The notes beneath the pieces are model-generated. The model was not told where the DNA came from, made no database searches, and saw nothing but the letters and a program-made list of their open reading frames with translations. This document shows positions 8,495-14,569 of a stretch of DNA of 14,569 bases, in pieces. Positions within the stretch are counted from its first letter, which is position 1. Every line of letters starts with the position of its first letter. The stretch covers positions 1-14,569 of the forward strand of contig JAGREZ010000028.1 in assembly GCA_020446285.1 (NCBI GenBank), given 5' to 3'. This stretch comes from Geminicoccaceae bacterium. GTDB taxonomy: Bacteria > Pseudomonadota > Alphaproteobacteria > Geminicoccales > Geminicoccaceae. Made by a program: the position numbers and the translations under genes.

Positions 8495-8521
8495 GCGGGC
8501 ACGAGACTCCGCCGGTCGCGT

Positions 8522-9673
8522 TCAGCAGCGTATCAGCCCGGTTCCGTGACGCGAAAGCGCTTCGAGGCCGGTTTCGGTAATGATCGAGGTACGTCCCAGG
8601 GTCATGGCGTGGCCGCTGGCACTGTCGGCAATGATCATGTGCAGGAAGAAGACCATGCCCGGCTGCATGATGACCGGATTGCCCGCATGGAACATCGGCC
8701 AGTCCATCCAGCTCGGCGCATAGACCGTGCCCAGCGAATAGCCGCAGGCATTGAGCCGGTGGCCAGCGAGACCGTAGGCGTCGAGCGTGCGCGCATGAGC
8801 GTCGAACACCTCGCTCATGGCCTTTCCCGGACGAAGAGCTTCCTCGCAGGCGAGCAGTGCCGCCTCGCCGGCCGCGTGCAGTTCGAGATGGCGCCGGTGC
8901 GGCTCGCCGACGATGAGCGTGCGCATCGCTGCGACGTGATACTGTCTCCAGACGCCAGCCCATTCGAGGGTGAGCTGGTCGCGCGCATCGAGCCTGCGGC
9001 GACCCGACTGGTAACGGCAGAGCAGCGCGTGCTCGCCCGAGCCGATGATGAAGGGATTACCCGGATAGTCACCGCCCGCTTCGAAGATCGCATCATGCAT
9101 CCGGGCGAGGATCACGCCTTCGTCGGCGCCGGGCGCGGTTGCCTTAATGGCGGCGTCCAGCGCCGCGTCGCAAAGTTCGCCAGCCTTGCGCACACAGGCG
9201 AGTTCGGCCTCCGATTTCACCAGCCGCAGACGGGTAACGAGATCGGAGGCCTCGACCAGCACCGCCCTGCCGTCGAGCGCTGCCTCGACGCGCCGGCCAT
9301 TGGCGAATGTGAGCCCGTGCGTCTCGCTCTCGAAACCGAGGCGCTTGCCGTGCAGCCCGAGTTCCGCCAGCAGCTCGCCCAGATCGTCCGCCGGCGAAGC
9401 GCCATCACGATCGATCCAGATGCGGATATCCTCGATGTTGGAGGTCAATTGCGCCTGACGCAGATCGGCCGAGCGGGTGAGCAGGACCACGCGCCCGTCG
9501 GCGCGGACGACCAGCGACTGGAAGAAGCAGAAGCCGAAGGTGTCATAGCCGGTGAGCCAGTACATGCTCGCCTGATTGAAGAGGAGGAGGCCGTCGAGCC
9601 CGCGCTCCGCCATGACTGCAAGGACACGCCGCAGCCGAGACGCGAATTCGTCCCTTTCGAAGTGCAGGCTCAT
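8522..9673 (-). CDS. M24-family (creatinase/aminopeptidase P-like) protein with altered metal site
   Basis: This 383-aa protein has the two-part build of the family: a creatinase-like N-terminal domain (about 5-145, with MYWLTGYDTFGFCFFQSLVV) and a pita-bread C-terminal domain (about 155-375). It would normally be annotated as a Xaa-Pro peptidase. Aligned by eye to canonical M24 motifs, the five metal ligands are all replaced: Glu237 (for Asp, in LTLEWAG), Ala248 (for Asp, in YHVAAMRT), Tyr312 (for His, in CGYSLG), His345 (for Glu, in PGMVFFLHM) and Gly360 (for Glu, in LGRTSIITETG). The fold-defining residues around them are kept, so it is not a decayed gene. Creatinase is a known metal-independent member of this fold; this could be another C-N hydrolase rather than a peptidase. 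It overlaps the upstream hydrolase gene by 4 bp. Confidence 0.85.
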   Translation of the reverse strand: MSLHFERDEFASRLRRVLAVMAERGLDGLLLFNQASMYWLTGYDTFGFCFFQSLVVRADGRVVLLTRSADLRQAQLTSNIEDIRIWIDRDGASPADDLGELLAELGLHGKRLGFESETHGLTFANGRRVEAALDGRAVLVEASDLVTRLRLVKSEAELACVRKAGELCDAALDAAIKATAPGADEGVILARMHDAIFEAGGDYPGNPFIIGSGEHALLCRYQSGRRRLDARDQLTLEWAGVWRQYHVAAMRTLIVGEPHRRHLELHAAGEAALLACEEALRPGKAMSEVFDAHARTLDAYGLAGHRLNACGYSLGTVYAPSWMDWPMFHAGNPVIMQPGMVFFLHMIIADSASGHAMTLGRTSIITETGLEALSRHGTGLIRC

Positions 9674-10479
9674 GCGATGCGCCCCGCGAGTTCGCGGCAG
9701 GCCCCGATGACATCGTCAGGCGTCTCGACAGGCAGCATGTGGGCGGCTTCGGCAACATTCACTCGCCGGGCATCCGCAAAGCGCCGGGACAGTCGGTCGA
9801 CCACCTGTTCGTCGTAGAAGACCCTGTCCTGCAGGCCGGTAAGGATCGTCACGGGCACCTCCACGCTTTCATAGTCAACGGCCCAGTCCGCCGTGGCGCC
9901 GGCGGCGAGCAGGCGCGCATCGACATGAGCGGAAGAAAGCGGTTCATAGGGTTCGGGAGCGAGCATCGTCGGGAACCGGGCCTCCTGAAAACGTTCGCCG
10001 AAAATGAGCGGGCCATAGAGATCGCGCAACAGACGTCCACCGCCGACGAGTGCTGCCCTGTGCGTCGCCGCATTCACCCAGCGAAGGCGCGGGCTGTCGA
10101 TGCGCAACGTGTTGATGAGCAGCATCGCCGCCGCCCTGCGGCCGCCGAGATGAGCATCGAGGGCGAACAGCCCGCCAATGGACATGCCGACATAGACCGG
10201 CCGGGCCGGCCTGAGCGCATCCAGAAGCGCCATGCCATCATCTGCAATCTGACGCGCGCTGATTTCGGTCCGGTCGTCGACGGGACTGTCCTGCTGACCA
10301 CGATAGTTCCAGAGCAGCGTGCCGAATCCGTCGGCTTCGAGTGCCGGCGCGATCGTTGCCCGCCACATGCCGAGATTGCCGGAAAGCGCATTGAAGAACA
10401 CGAATGTCGGCTTTCCCGCATCCGCCTCGTGATGTTCGTGGAAGAGGCCGTTCGCCCGATCGATGGCATGCAGCGGCAT
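9670..10479 (-). CDS. Alpha/beta hydrolase
   Basis: This 269-aa alpha/beta-hydrolase fold protein probably acts on an ester, lactone or amide; the substrate is unknown. The nucleophile elbow is GMSIGG (Ser100). The acid is Asp218 in GLQDRVF and the catalytic His is His247 in AAHMLPVE, so the triad is complete. FFNALSGNLGMW (about 28-39) fits the oxyanion loop, and WNYRGQQDS resembles the family's D-x-R-G-x-G-x-S stretch. ATG 10479 is chosen because GGAGG lies 7 nt before it; an open frame further upstream has no such site. The order resembles 3-oxoadipate enol-lactonase-like members, but I would not assign that activity. There is no signal peptide. ATGA overlap with the M24-like gene downstream suggests both act on one substrate or pathway. 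Confidence 0.88.
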   Translation of the reverse strand: MPLHAIDRANGLFHEHHEADAGKPTFVFFNALSGNLGMWRATIAPALEADGFGTLLWNYRGQQDSPVDDRTEISARQIADDGMALLDALRPARPVYVGMSIGGLFALDAHLGGRRAAAMLLINTLRIDSPRLRWVNAATHRAALVGGGRLLRDLYGPLIFGERFQEARFPTMLAPEPYEPLSSAHVDARLLAAGATADWAVDYESVEVPVTILTGLQDRVFYDEQVVDRLSRRFADARRVNVAEAAHMLPVETPDDVIGACRELAGRIA

Positions 10480-10507
10480 GACTGTCCTCCCTGTTCCCCC
10501 ACGAGCC

Positions 10508-10536
10508 CGATTACCCGTACCGGCCGGCCGTGGCAA
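10508..10536 (-). promoter_or_regulatory. Candidate promoter for the hydrolase/M24 pair
   Basis: On the minus strand TTGCCA (10536-10531) and TAATCG (10513-10508) are 17 nt apart. The start of transcription would be near 10501, leaving a leader of about 22 nt that contains GGAGG. The -10 match is imperfect. The 114-nt divergent gap must also hold the promoter for the EVE-domain gene, where I see no convincing pair of boxes. Confidence 0.35.
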
Positions 10537-10593
10537 GCGACTGGCGCAGGCCCGGACATGGCGCTATCAAGACCCGCGAAGGAGGAGACCGAG

Positions 10594-11001
10594 ATGGCAT
10601 ACTGGCTGATGAAGACCGAGCCGGGCGACTATGACTGGGACCGGTTCGTGAAGGACGGCCGCACCCAATGGGACGGTGTCCGCAATCACCAGGCAGCGGC
10701 GAACATGCGGGCGATGAAAAAGGGCGAGGCGGTCTTCTTCTACCGGTCGCTGAAGAACCCCGCGATCGTCGGGGTGATGACGGTGATCCGGGAAGCCTAT
10801 CCCGCCCCCGATGACGAGACCGGCAAGTTCGTTCAGGTCGATCTCGAGCCGCTTCGCCCCGTCCGCGAAGAGGTATCGCTCAAGGCCATCAAGGCCGAGC
10901 CGGCACTCGAGGGACTTGCGCTGATCCGCCAGTCGCGGCTCTCGGTCATGCCCGTGAGCGACGAACACTGGAAGGTGCTGAACAGGATGGCCGGCCTCTG
11001 A
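10594..11001 (+). CDS. EVE domain-containing protein
   Basis: This 135-aa single-domain protein has the PUA-like EVE fold, related to YTH domains and thought to bind modified bases in DNA or RNA. Typical features are the start MAYWLMKTEPGDYDWD, TQWDGVRNHQAAANMRAMKKGE (about 28-49), VFFYRSLKNPAIVGVMTV and the closing LIRQSRLSVMPVSDEHW. GGAGGA (10581-10586) lies 7 nt before ATG 10594. An open frame extends far upstream but overlaps the divergent hydrolase gene and is not homologous. It is followed after 5 nt by the AbrB-family gene, so the two probably share an mRNA. Lone EVE proteins are common housekeeping genes in proteobacteria, whereas EVE fused to nucleases occurs in defence systems; nothing here suggests defence. 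Confidence 0.93.
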   Translation: MAYWLMKTEPGDYDWDRFVKDGRTQWDGVRNHQAAANMRAMKKGEAVFFYRSLKNPAIVGVMTVIREAYPAPDDETGKFVQVDLEPLRPVREEVSLKAIKAEPALEGLALIRQSRLSVMPVSDEHWKVLNRMAGL

Positions 11002-11006
11002 ATTCG

Positions 11007-12062
11007 ATGTCCCCGCCGTCCCGCAAACCCGGCCGGATCCGGTCGCTGGTCATGACGCTCGGTCTCGGCGCGCTGGGTGGCGCGCTGTTCCACCTTCTTG
11101 ATCTGCCGCTGGCGTGGATGCTCGGCGCGATGCTGCTGACGACAGTCGCGAGCATGGCCGGTTTCAGGCTGGCGATGCCGAAAGTACTGCGCGACCCCAT
11201 GGTGGCCGTGCTGGGCGTCCTGCTGGGATCGGGCTTCGACCTCGAACTGCTCGTGGCCGCCCGCGGCTGGCTTCCGACCATCGCCGTCCTGCCCTTCTAT
11301 GTTGTCTTCGTCGGCGGCGTGGGCTTCCTCTATCTGCGCCATGTGACCGGCCTCGACGTCCGCACCGCCTTCTTTTCCGCCACGCCCGGAGGATTTGGCG
11401 AGATGATCGTCATGGGCGAACAGGCAGGCGGTGACGTTCGCCGGATCGCGCTGATGCACTCCACGCGCGTGCTGCTGATCGTCCTGATGGTGCCCTTCCT
11501 CGTGCGCAGCCTCTTTTTCGGCAATGCCGACCTGCCGATGGCCACAACGGACACGACCGCCGGTGTCGATGTCGTCGAACTCCTCGTCCTCCTTGCCTGC
11601 GCGGTCATCGGCTACAAGGCCGGACAATGGGCGAAGCTGCCCGGTGGCACGATCGTCGGACCGATGATCCTCAGTGCGGCAGCACATATCGCCGGACTTG
11701 CGCATGGCGCTCCGCCCTTCGCCGTTGTCGCCATCGCCCAGCTCGTCATCGGCGCCGGTATCGGCACACGGTTCAGCGGCTTTCCGCTTCGCGACGTTCT
11801 CGTCACATTGCGGGCCGGGCTCGGACTGGTCCTCACGCTGTTTGCCGCGACCTTTGCCGTCGGTGCCATCGCTCATACGCTCACCAGTGCATCGCCCATC
11901 GCCCTCTTTCTCGCACTTGCGCCCGGTGGCGTCGCGGAAATGAGCCTCGTCGCCCTGGCGCTGGGAATCGAGCCCGCCTATGTCGCCATCCACCACATCA
12001 TCCGCATAGCGCTGGTGGTGATGATGGCCGGCCCTGTCTTCAAGCGCCTCGAACGTCCCTGA
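11007..12062 (+). CDS. AbrB-family membrane protein (PF05145)
   Basis: This 351-aa integral membrane protein belongs to the family often annotated as AbrB or 'ammonia monooxygenase'. The latter name is misleading, because no monooxygenase activity is expected. Two internal repeats are visible. The first has LPLAWMLGAMLL (about 32-43) and FFSATPGGFGEMIVMGEQAGGD. The second has LPGGTIVGPMILSAAAHIAG and FLALAPGGVAEMSLVALALG. About nine to ten hydrophobic segments surround them. The role is unknown; a regulatory or transport role has been suggested for the family. It begins 5 nt after the EVE stop with no clear ribosome binding site, so translation probably depends on re-initiation. The start could also be the in-frame ATG 11052 nearer the first membrane segment. 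Confidence 0.9.
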   Translation: MSPPSRKPGRIRSLVMTLGLGALGGALFHLLDLPLAWMLGAMLLTTVASMAGFRLAMPKVLRDPMVAVLGVLLGSGFDLELLVAARGWLPTIAVLPFYVVFVGGVGFLYLRHVTGLDVRTAFFSATPGGFGEMIVMGEQAGGDVRRIALMHSTRVLLIVLMVPFLVRSLFFGNADLPMATTDTTAGVDVVELLVLLACAVIGYKAGQWAKLPGGTIVGPMILSAAAHIAGLAHGAPPFAVVAIAQLVIGAGIGTRFSGFPLRDVLVTLRAGLGLVLTLFAATFAVGAIAHTLTSASPIALFLALAPGGVAEMSLVALALGIEPAYVAIHHIIRIALVVMMAGPVFKRLERP

Positions 12063-12262
12063 TATGAATCTCTTCGGGTTCAAGCCCCCCGCTGCTGCTG
12101 CGGATCCGGAGGAGCACAGCGACGACCGGCGACCATGTCGAAAACGCCATGGCAACGAACCGGATTCCCGCTGATACTGGCCAAACGGGTTCCCCGCCCT
12201 GTTTTGCCTGAGGGGCTCCCGCCGACGTCACGATGGTGGAACAACCAGCCGGTCTCTGCAGC

Positions 12263-13006
12263 ATGACATCCTCCCCGCCCGTCCGCCGAAATCTCGTCAT
12301 CGCCTGTGGCGCCCTCGCCCGCGAGATCAGGGCACTGATCGAGGTGAACGGTTTCGACCATCTCGATCTCGTCTGCCTGCCGGCGAGCCTGCACAATCGC
12401 CCCGAGCTGATCCCGGAGGCGGTTCGCACGCGGATTCGCGAAAAACGGGACCATTACGAGAAAATCTATTGCGCCTACGCCGATTGCGGCACAGGCGGAA
12501 TGCTCGACAGCGTGCTGGCGATGGAAGGCGTGCCACGGATCGGCGGCGCACACTGCTATGCCTTCTTTGCCGGGCAGGAAGCGTTCGCGGCACTCGCCGA
12601 GGCCGAACCGGGCACCTTCTATCTGACCGACTTTCTCGTGCGCCAGTTCGAGACGCTGGTCATCGAGGGCATGGGGCTCGATCGCCACCCCGACCTGCTC
12701 GGCCTCTATTTCGGCAATTACACGAAGCTCGTCTATCTTTCGCAGACGGCCGATGCCGGACTGCTCGAACAGGCGAAAGCGGCCGCCGGACGTCTCGCGC
12801 TTGCCTTCGAGCATGTCGAGACGGGCATGGGCGAGCTGGCCGGTTTCATCGAACTGGCAGCCCGCGGCGAAGGTGAACCGCCGGCTGCACCGCCTGCGGG
12901 CACGTTCCCGAACGAACCGGCATCCGGACGCCCCGGATCGGTTCTTCGCCGAACCTCGGCACGCACGCGGGGACGCCACCGGGGACGCAGCAACCGTCGA
13001 AACTGA
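12263..13006 (+). CDS. DUF1638 domain-containing protein
   Basis: The protein is 247 aa from ATG 12263; ATG 12233 would add ten residues and neither start has a clear ribosome binding site. Family homology begins at NLVIACGALAREI just after ATG 12263. DUF1638 has no established biochemical function. Visible conserved blocks are CLPASLHNRPELIPEAVR, YADCGTGGML, GAHCYAFFAG and TFYLTDFLVRQFETLV; the Cys and His in these blocks could bind a metal or cofactor. The last 35 residues are Pro-rich and then Arg-rich, probably disordered. From known neighbourhoods, DUF1638 genes occur with corrinoid methyltransferase, MetV-like and MetF genes, as here. It is 130 nt ahead of the next gene, a looser spacing than the rest of the cluster. 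Confidence 0.88.
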   Translation: MTSSPPVRRNLVIACGALAREIRALIEVNGFDHLDLVCLPASLHNRPELIPEAVRTRIREKRDHYEKIYCAYADCGTGGMLDSVLAMEGVPRIGGAHCYAFFAGQEAFAALAEAEPGTFYLTDFLVRQFETLVIEGMGLDRHPDLLGLYFGNYTKLVYLSQTADAGLLEQAKAAAGRLALAFEHVETGMGELAGFIELAARGEGEPPAAPPAGTFPNEPASGRPGSVLRRTSARTRGRHRGRSNRRN

Positions 13007-13136
13007 GACTTCCCCGTGTTTTCGCAAGAAGGTGCCGCGTTTTTGAAAGATCCTGCGGCAAAATCGGCGCAAACGGCTGCGAACCGGTTGCTCCGACGCT
13101 GTCGGCGGAGCGGACGCTCTATTCGGGAGTGTGCCC

Positions 13137-13442
13137 ATGGTGCAGAAGATCATCGTCTACTGGCGGGATATCCCGGCCCAGGTGATCGTGAAGGCCGGCC
13201 GCAGGACGGCCAGGCGGCAACTGCCCGAGCGCTTCGAACAGGCGATCGACCGCGCCGCCATGCGCGCGAAGCTTACCGGCACGGATGCCTATCTCGAACA
13301 GTGGCGACGCGGCGATCCGGTGGCGGTGGAAGGCGATCCGGAAACCGTGGCGGAGAATGCCGCCGCCAAACTCGAGACGGATTACGATGCCGAGCGGGTC
13401 CGGGCCCTCGTCGATGCCCTCGGCTTCGAGCCGGAACGCTGA
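13137..13442 (+). CDS. PF13769 small protein ('virulence factor' domain)
   Basis: This is a small 101-aa soluble protein. KIIVYWRDIPAQVIVKAGRRTARRQLPERFEQAIDRAAM (about 4-42) is the family core, followed by DAYLEQWRRGDPV and an alanine-rich helix. The family carries the label 'virulence factor' in databases, but I know of no functional basis for that, and its usual neighbours are C1/corrinoid genes. GGGAG lies 7 nt before ATG 13137; a GTG at 13131 is a weaker option. The next gene starts 1 nt after its stop, so the two are almost certainly co-translated. A structural or accessory role with the methyl-transfer proteins is inference. Confidence 0.85.
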   Translation: MVQKIIVYWRDIPAQVIVKAGRRTARRQLPERFEQAIDRAAMRAKLTGTDAYLEQWRRGDPVAVEGDPETVAENAAAKLETDYDAERVRALVDALGFEPER

Positions 13443-13443
13443 G

Positions 13444-13941
13444 ATGTACGGCCTGCGCCTCTGGTCCGTTCGCCACGCCAACCTGTTCGAGAGCTTCTAT
13501 CGCGTGTTCGAACGCGGTTACGTCGCACTGGCCCCGCTGGTGCGCAGGATCGGTCCCGAGCGTATCGAACGGCCGGTGACGGCGGTCGAGAGAGCGGTCA
13601 AGGGTGCTCTCTTCGACTGCCGCATGTGCGGGCGCTGCGTGCTTTCCTCCACCGGCATGTCGTGTCCGATGAACTGCGCCAAGCAGATGCGTAACGGTCC
13701 CTGCGGCGGCGTTCGTCCCGACGGCCATTGCGAGGTCAAGCCGGAGATGCGCTGTGTCTGGGTGCAGGCTCATGAGGGCTCGCGGCGCATGGCGGGCGGT
13801 GACGCGATCATGGACATCCAGAAGCCAGTCGACCGCAGCATGGAAGGCTCGTCCTCATGGTTGCGGGTGATGGGCGAGAAGGCACCACCACCGCCGACCG
13901 ACGGCGCGCTCGCGAAAAAGGCGGAGAGCACGGCGAAATGA
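13444..13941 (+). CDS. Methylenetetrahydrofolate reductase C-terminal-type protein (MetV-like)
   Basis: This 165-aa protein is of the type called MetV in acetogens, where it partners MetF in reducing methylene-tetrahydrofolate. Eight Cys lie in about 46 residues: Cys59, 62, 65, 74, 78, 87, 96 and 104, in CRMCGRCVLSSTGMSCPMNC, GPCGGVRPDGHC and MRC. The first four to eight probably bind an iron-sulfur cluster or zinc. The N-terminal 50 residues look like a helical extension. The C-terminal tail (PPPPTDGALAKKAE) is disordered. Its stop overlaps the MetF start by 4 bp (ATGA), strong support for a two-subunit MetFV-like reductase. The physiological electron carrier is unknown. Confidence 0.9.
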   Translation: MYGLRLWSVRHANLFESFYRVFERGYVALAPLVRRIGPERIERPVTAVERAVKGALFDCRMCGRCVLSSTGMSCPMNCAKQMRNGPCGGVRPDGHCEVKPEMRCVWVQAHEGSRRMAGGDAIMDIQKPVDRSMEGSSSWLRVMGEKAPPPPTDGALAKKAESTAK

Positions 13942-14569
13942 GTACCGACCGGCTCGATCCTGCCGCCCAGCTCAAGCCCCTTCCCGGTTATGCAAGCACC
14001 GGCCGTCTCGAACGCGTCCTGCGCACCGGACGCTTTGCCGTCACCTCCGAGCTCAATCCGCCCGACTCCGCCGATCCGGGCGAGGTCTTCGAAAGGGCGC
14101 TGGTCCTCTCCGAGGTGTGCGACGCGATCAATGCGGTGGATGCGTCGGGCGCCAATGTGCACATGTCATCCATGGGCATCTGCTCGCTCCTGAGCCGGGC
14201 CGGTTATGCCAGCGTCCTGCAGGTTGCCTGCCGCGACAGGAACCGCATCGCCATCCAGGGCGACATTCTCGGTGCCGCGGCCATGGGTGTGACCAACATC
14301 CTCTGTCTCACCGGCGACGGCGTGCAGTGCGGCGACCAGCCGGGTGCCAGACCGGTCTTCGATCTCGACAGCATCTCGCTGCTCGAAACCGTGCGCACGA
14401 TGCGCGACGAGAGCCGCTTTCTCTCCGGGCGCAAACTCACCGTCCCACCGCGCATGTTCATCGGCGCGGCCGCCAATCCGTTCGTGCCGCCCATGGATTT
14501 CCGCGCCAGACATCTGGGCAAGAAGGTGAAGGCCGGAGCCGATTTCATCCAGACCCAGTACGTCTACGA
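13938..14569 (+). CDS. metF: Methylenetetrahydrofolate reductase (MetF type), 5' part, cut by window end
   Basis: This enzyme interconverts 5,10-methylene- and 5-methyl-tetrahydrofolate with a flavin. 210 codons are present and no stop is reached. FAVTSELNPPDS places Glu38 at the position of the family's catalytic Glu. AVDASGANVHMSS, QVACRDRNRIAIQGDILGAAAMGV and NILCLTGDG are the folate- and FAD-binding blocks of the TIM barrel, and PPRMFIGAAANPF and GADFIQTQYVY follow. It differs from the typical E. coli MetF N-terminus (FEFFPP) and resembles the MetF that pairs with MetV. It starts inside the MetV-like stop codon. With corrinoid genes it would channel methyl groups from methyl-tetrahydrofolate back into C1 oxidation, or the reverse; direction cannot be told here. 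Confidence 0.93.
   Translation, partial: MSTDRLDPAAQLKPLPGYASTGRLERVLRTGRFAVTSELNPPDSADPGEVFERALVLSEVCDAINAVDASGANVHMSSMGICSLLSRAGYASVLQVACRDRNRIAIQGDILGAAAMGVTNILCLTGDGVQCGDQPGARPVFDLDSISLLETVRTMRDESRFLSGRKLTVPPRMFIGAAANPFVPPMDFRARHLGKKVKAGADFIQTQYVY

Noticed and set aside
10594..11001. EVE domain protein as part of a defence island
   Set aside because: There is no restriction, nuclease or other defence gene nearby; this is the common stand-alone form.
12063..12262. Cobalamin, SAM or THF riboswitch ahead of the C1 genes
   Set aside because: I looked for the B12 box and the conserved cores on both strands. CGGATTCCCG (12161) and CGGGTTCCCCG (12186) look similar to each other but do not match any riboswitch core I know.
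13007..13136. Terminator or promoter between DUF1638 and the PF13769 gene
   Set aside because: GCTCCG/CGGAGC (13090-13111) can pair, but no T-run follows, and no -35/-10 pair with normal spacing is visible. It is left unexplained.

Overview
The window is GC-rich chromosomal DNA, almost fully coding, with 14 complete genes and one gene cut by the right edge. Everything points to an alphaproteobacterium. The UDG family 5 - NYN - rpoZ - rel block is a familiar alphaproteobacterial gene order. rel encodes a single bifunctional Rel/SpoT-type enzyme, and pdxJ and acpS overlap as they do in that class. The genus cannot be read from the sequence. No tRNA, rRNA, insertion sequence, CRISPR array or prophage gene was seen.

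Region 1 (19-2534, minus strand) runs NYN-domain protein, then family 5 uracil-DNA glycosylase, then Ada. The last two are DNA-base repair proteins. A divergent intergenic region (2535-2863) separates this block from rpoZ. It holds a good minus-strand sigma-70-like promoter, a plus-strand TATAAT and a long inverted repeat in the probable rpoZ leader.

Region 2 (2864-8494, plus strand) is a housekeeping cluster: rpoZ (RNA polymerase omega), rel ((p)ppGpp synthetase/hydrolase), a ComM/YifB AAA+ protein, pdxJ (vitamin B6) and acpS (holo-ACP synthase). pdxJ starts at TTG with a strong ribosome binding site, and acpS overlaps pdxJ by 4 bp. The lepB-rnc-era genes that often follow acpS in this class are absent. 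acpS instead faces a convergent pair.

Region 3 (8522-10479, minus strand) is a translationally coupled pair: an alpha/beta hydrolase with an intact Ser-Asp-His triad, and an M24 (creatinase/aminopeptidase P-like) protein in which, by my hand alignment, all five canonical metal ligands are replaced.

Region 4 (10594-12062, plus strand) holds an EVE-domain protein followed 5 nt later by an AbrB-family membrane protein.

Region 5 (12263 to the right edge, plus strand) is the most distinctive part: a DUF1638 protein, a PF13769 ('virulence factor' domain) small protein, a cysteine-rich MTHFR C-terminal-type protein (MetV-like) and the first 210 codons of a MetF-type methylenetetrahydrofolate reductase. 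The last three are tightly packed (1-nt gap, then 4-bp overlap). From established neighbourhood knowledge, this set looks like the left end of a corrinoid/tetrahydrofolate methyl-transfer operon, whose methyltransferase, corrinoid protein and reactivase genes would lie beyond the window.
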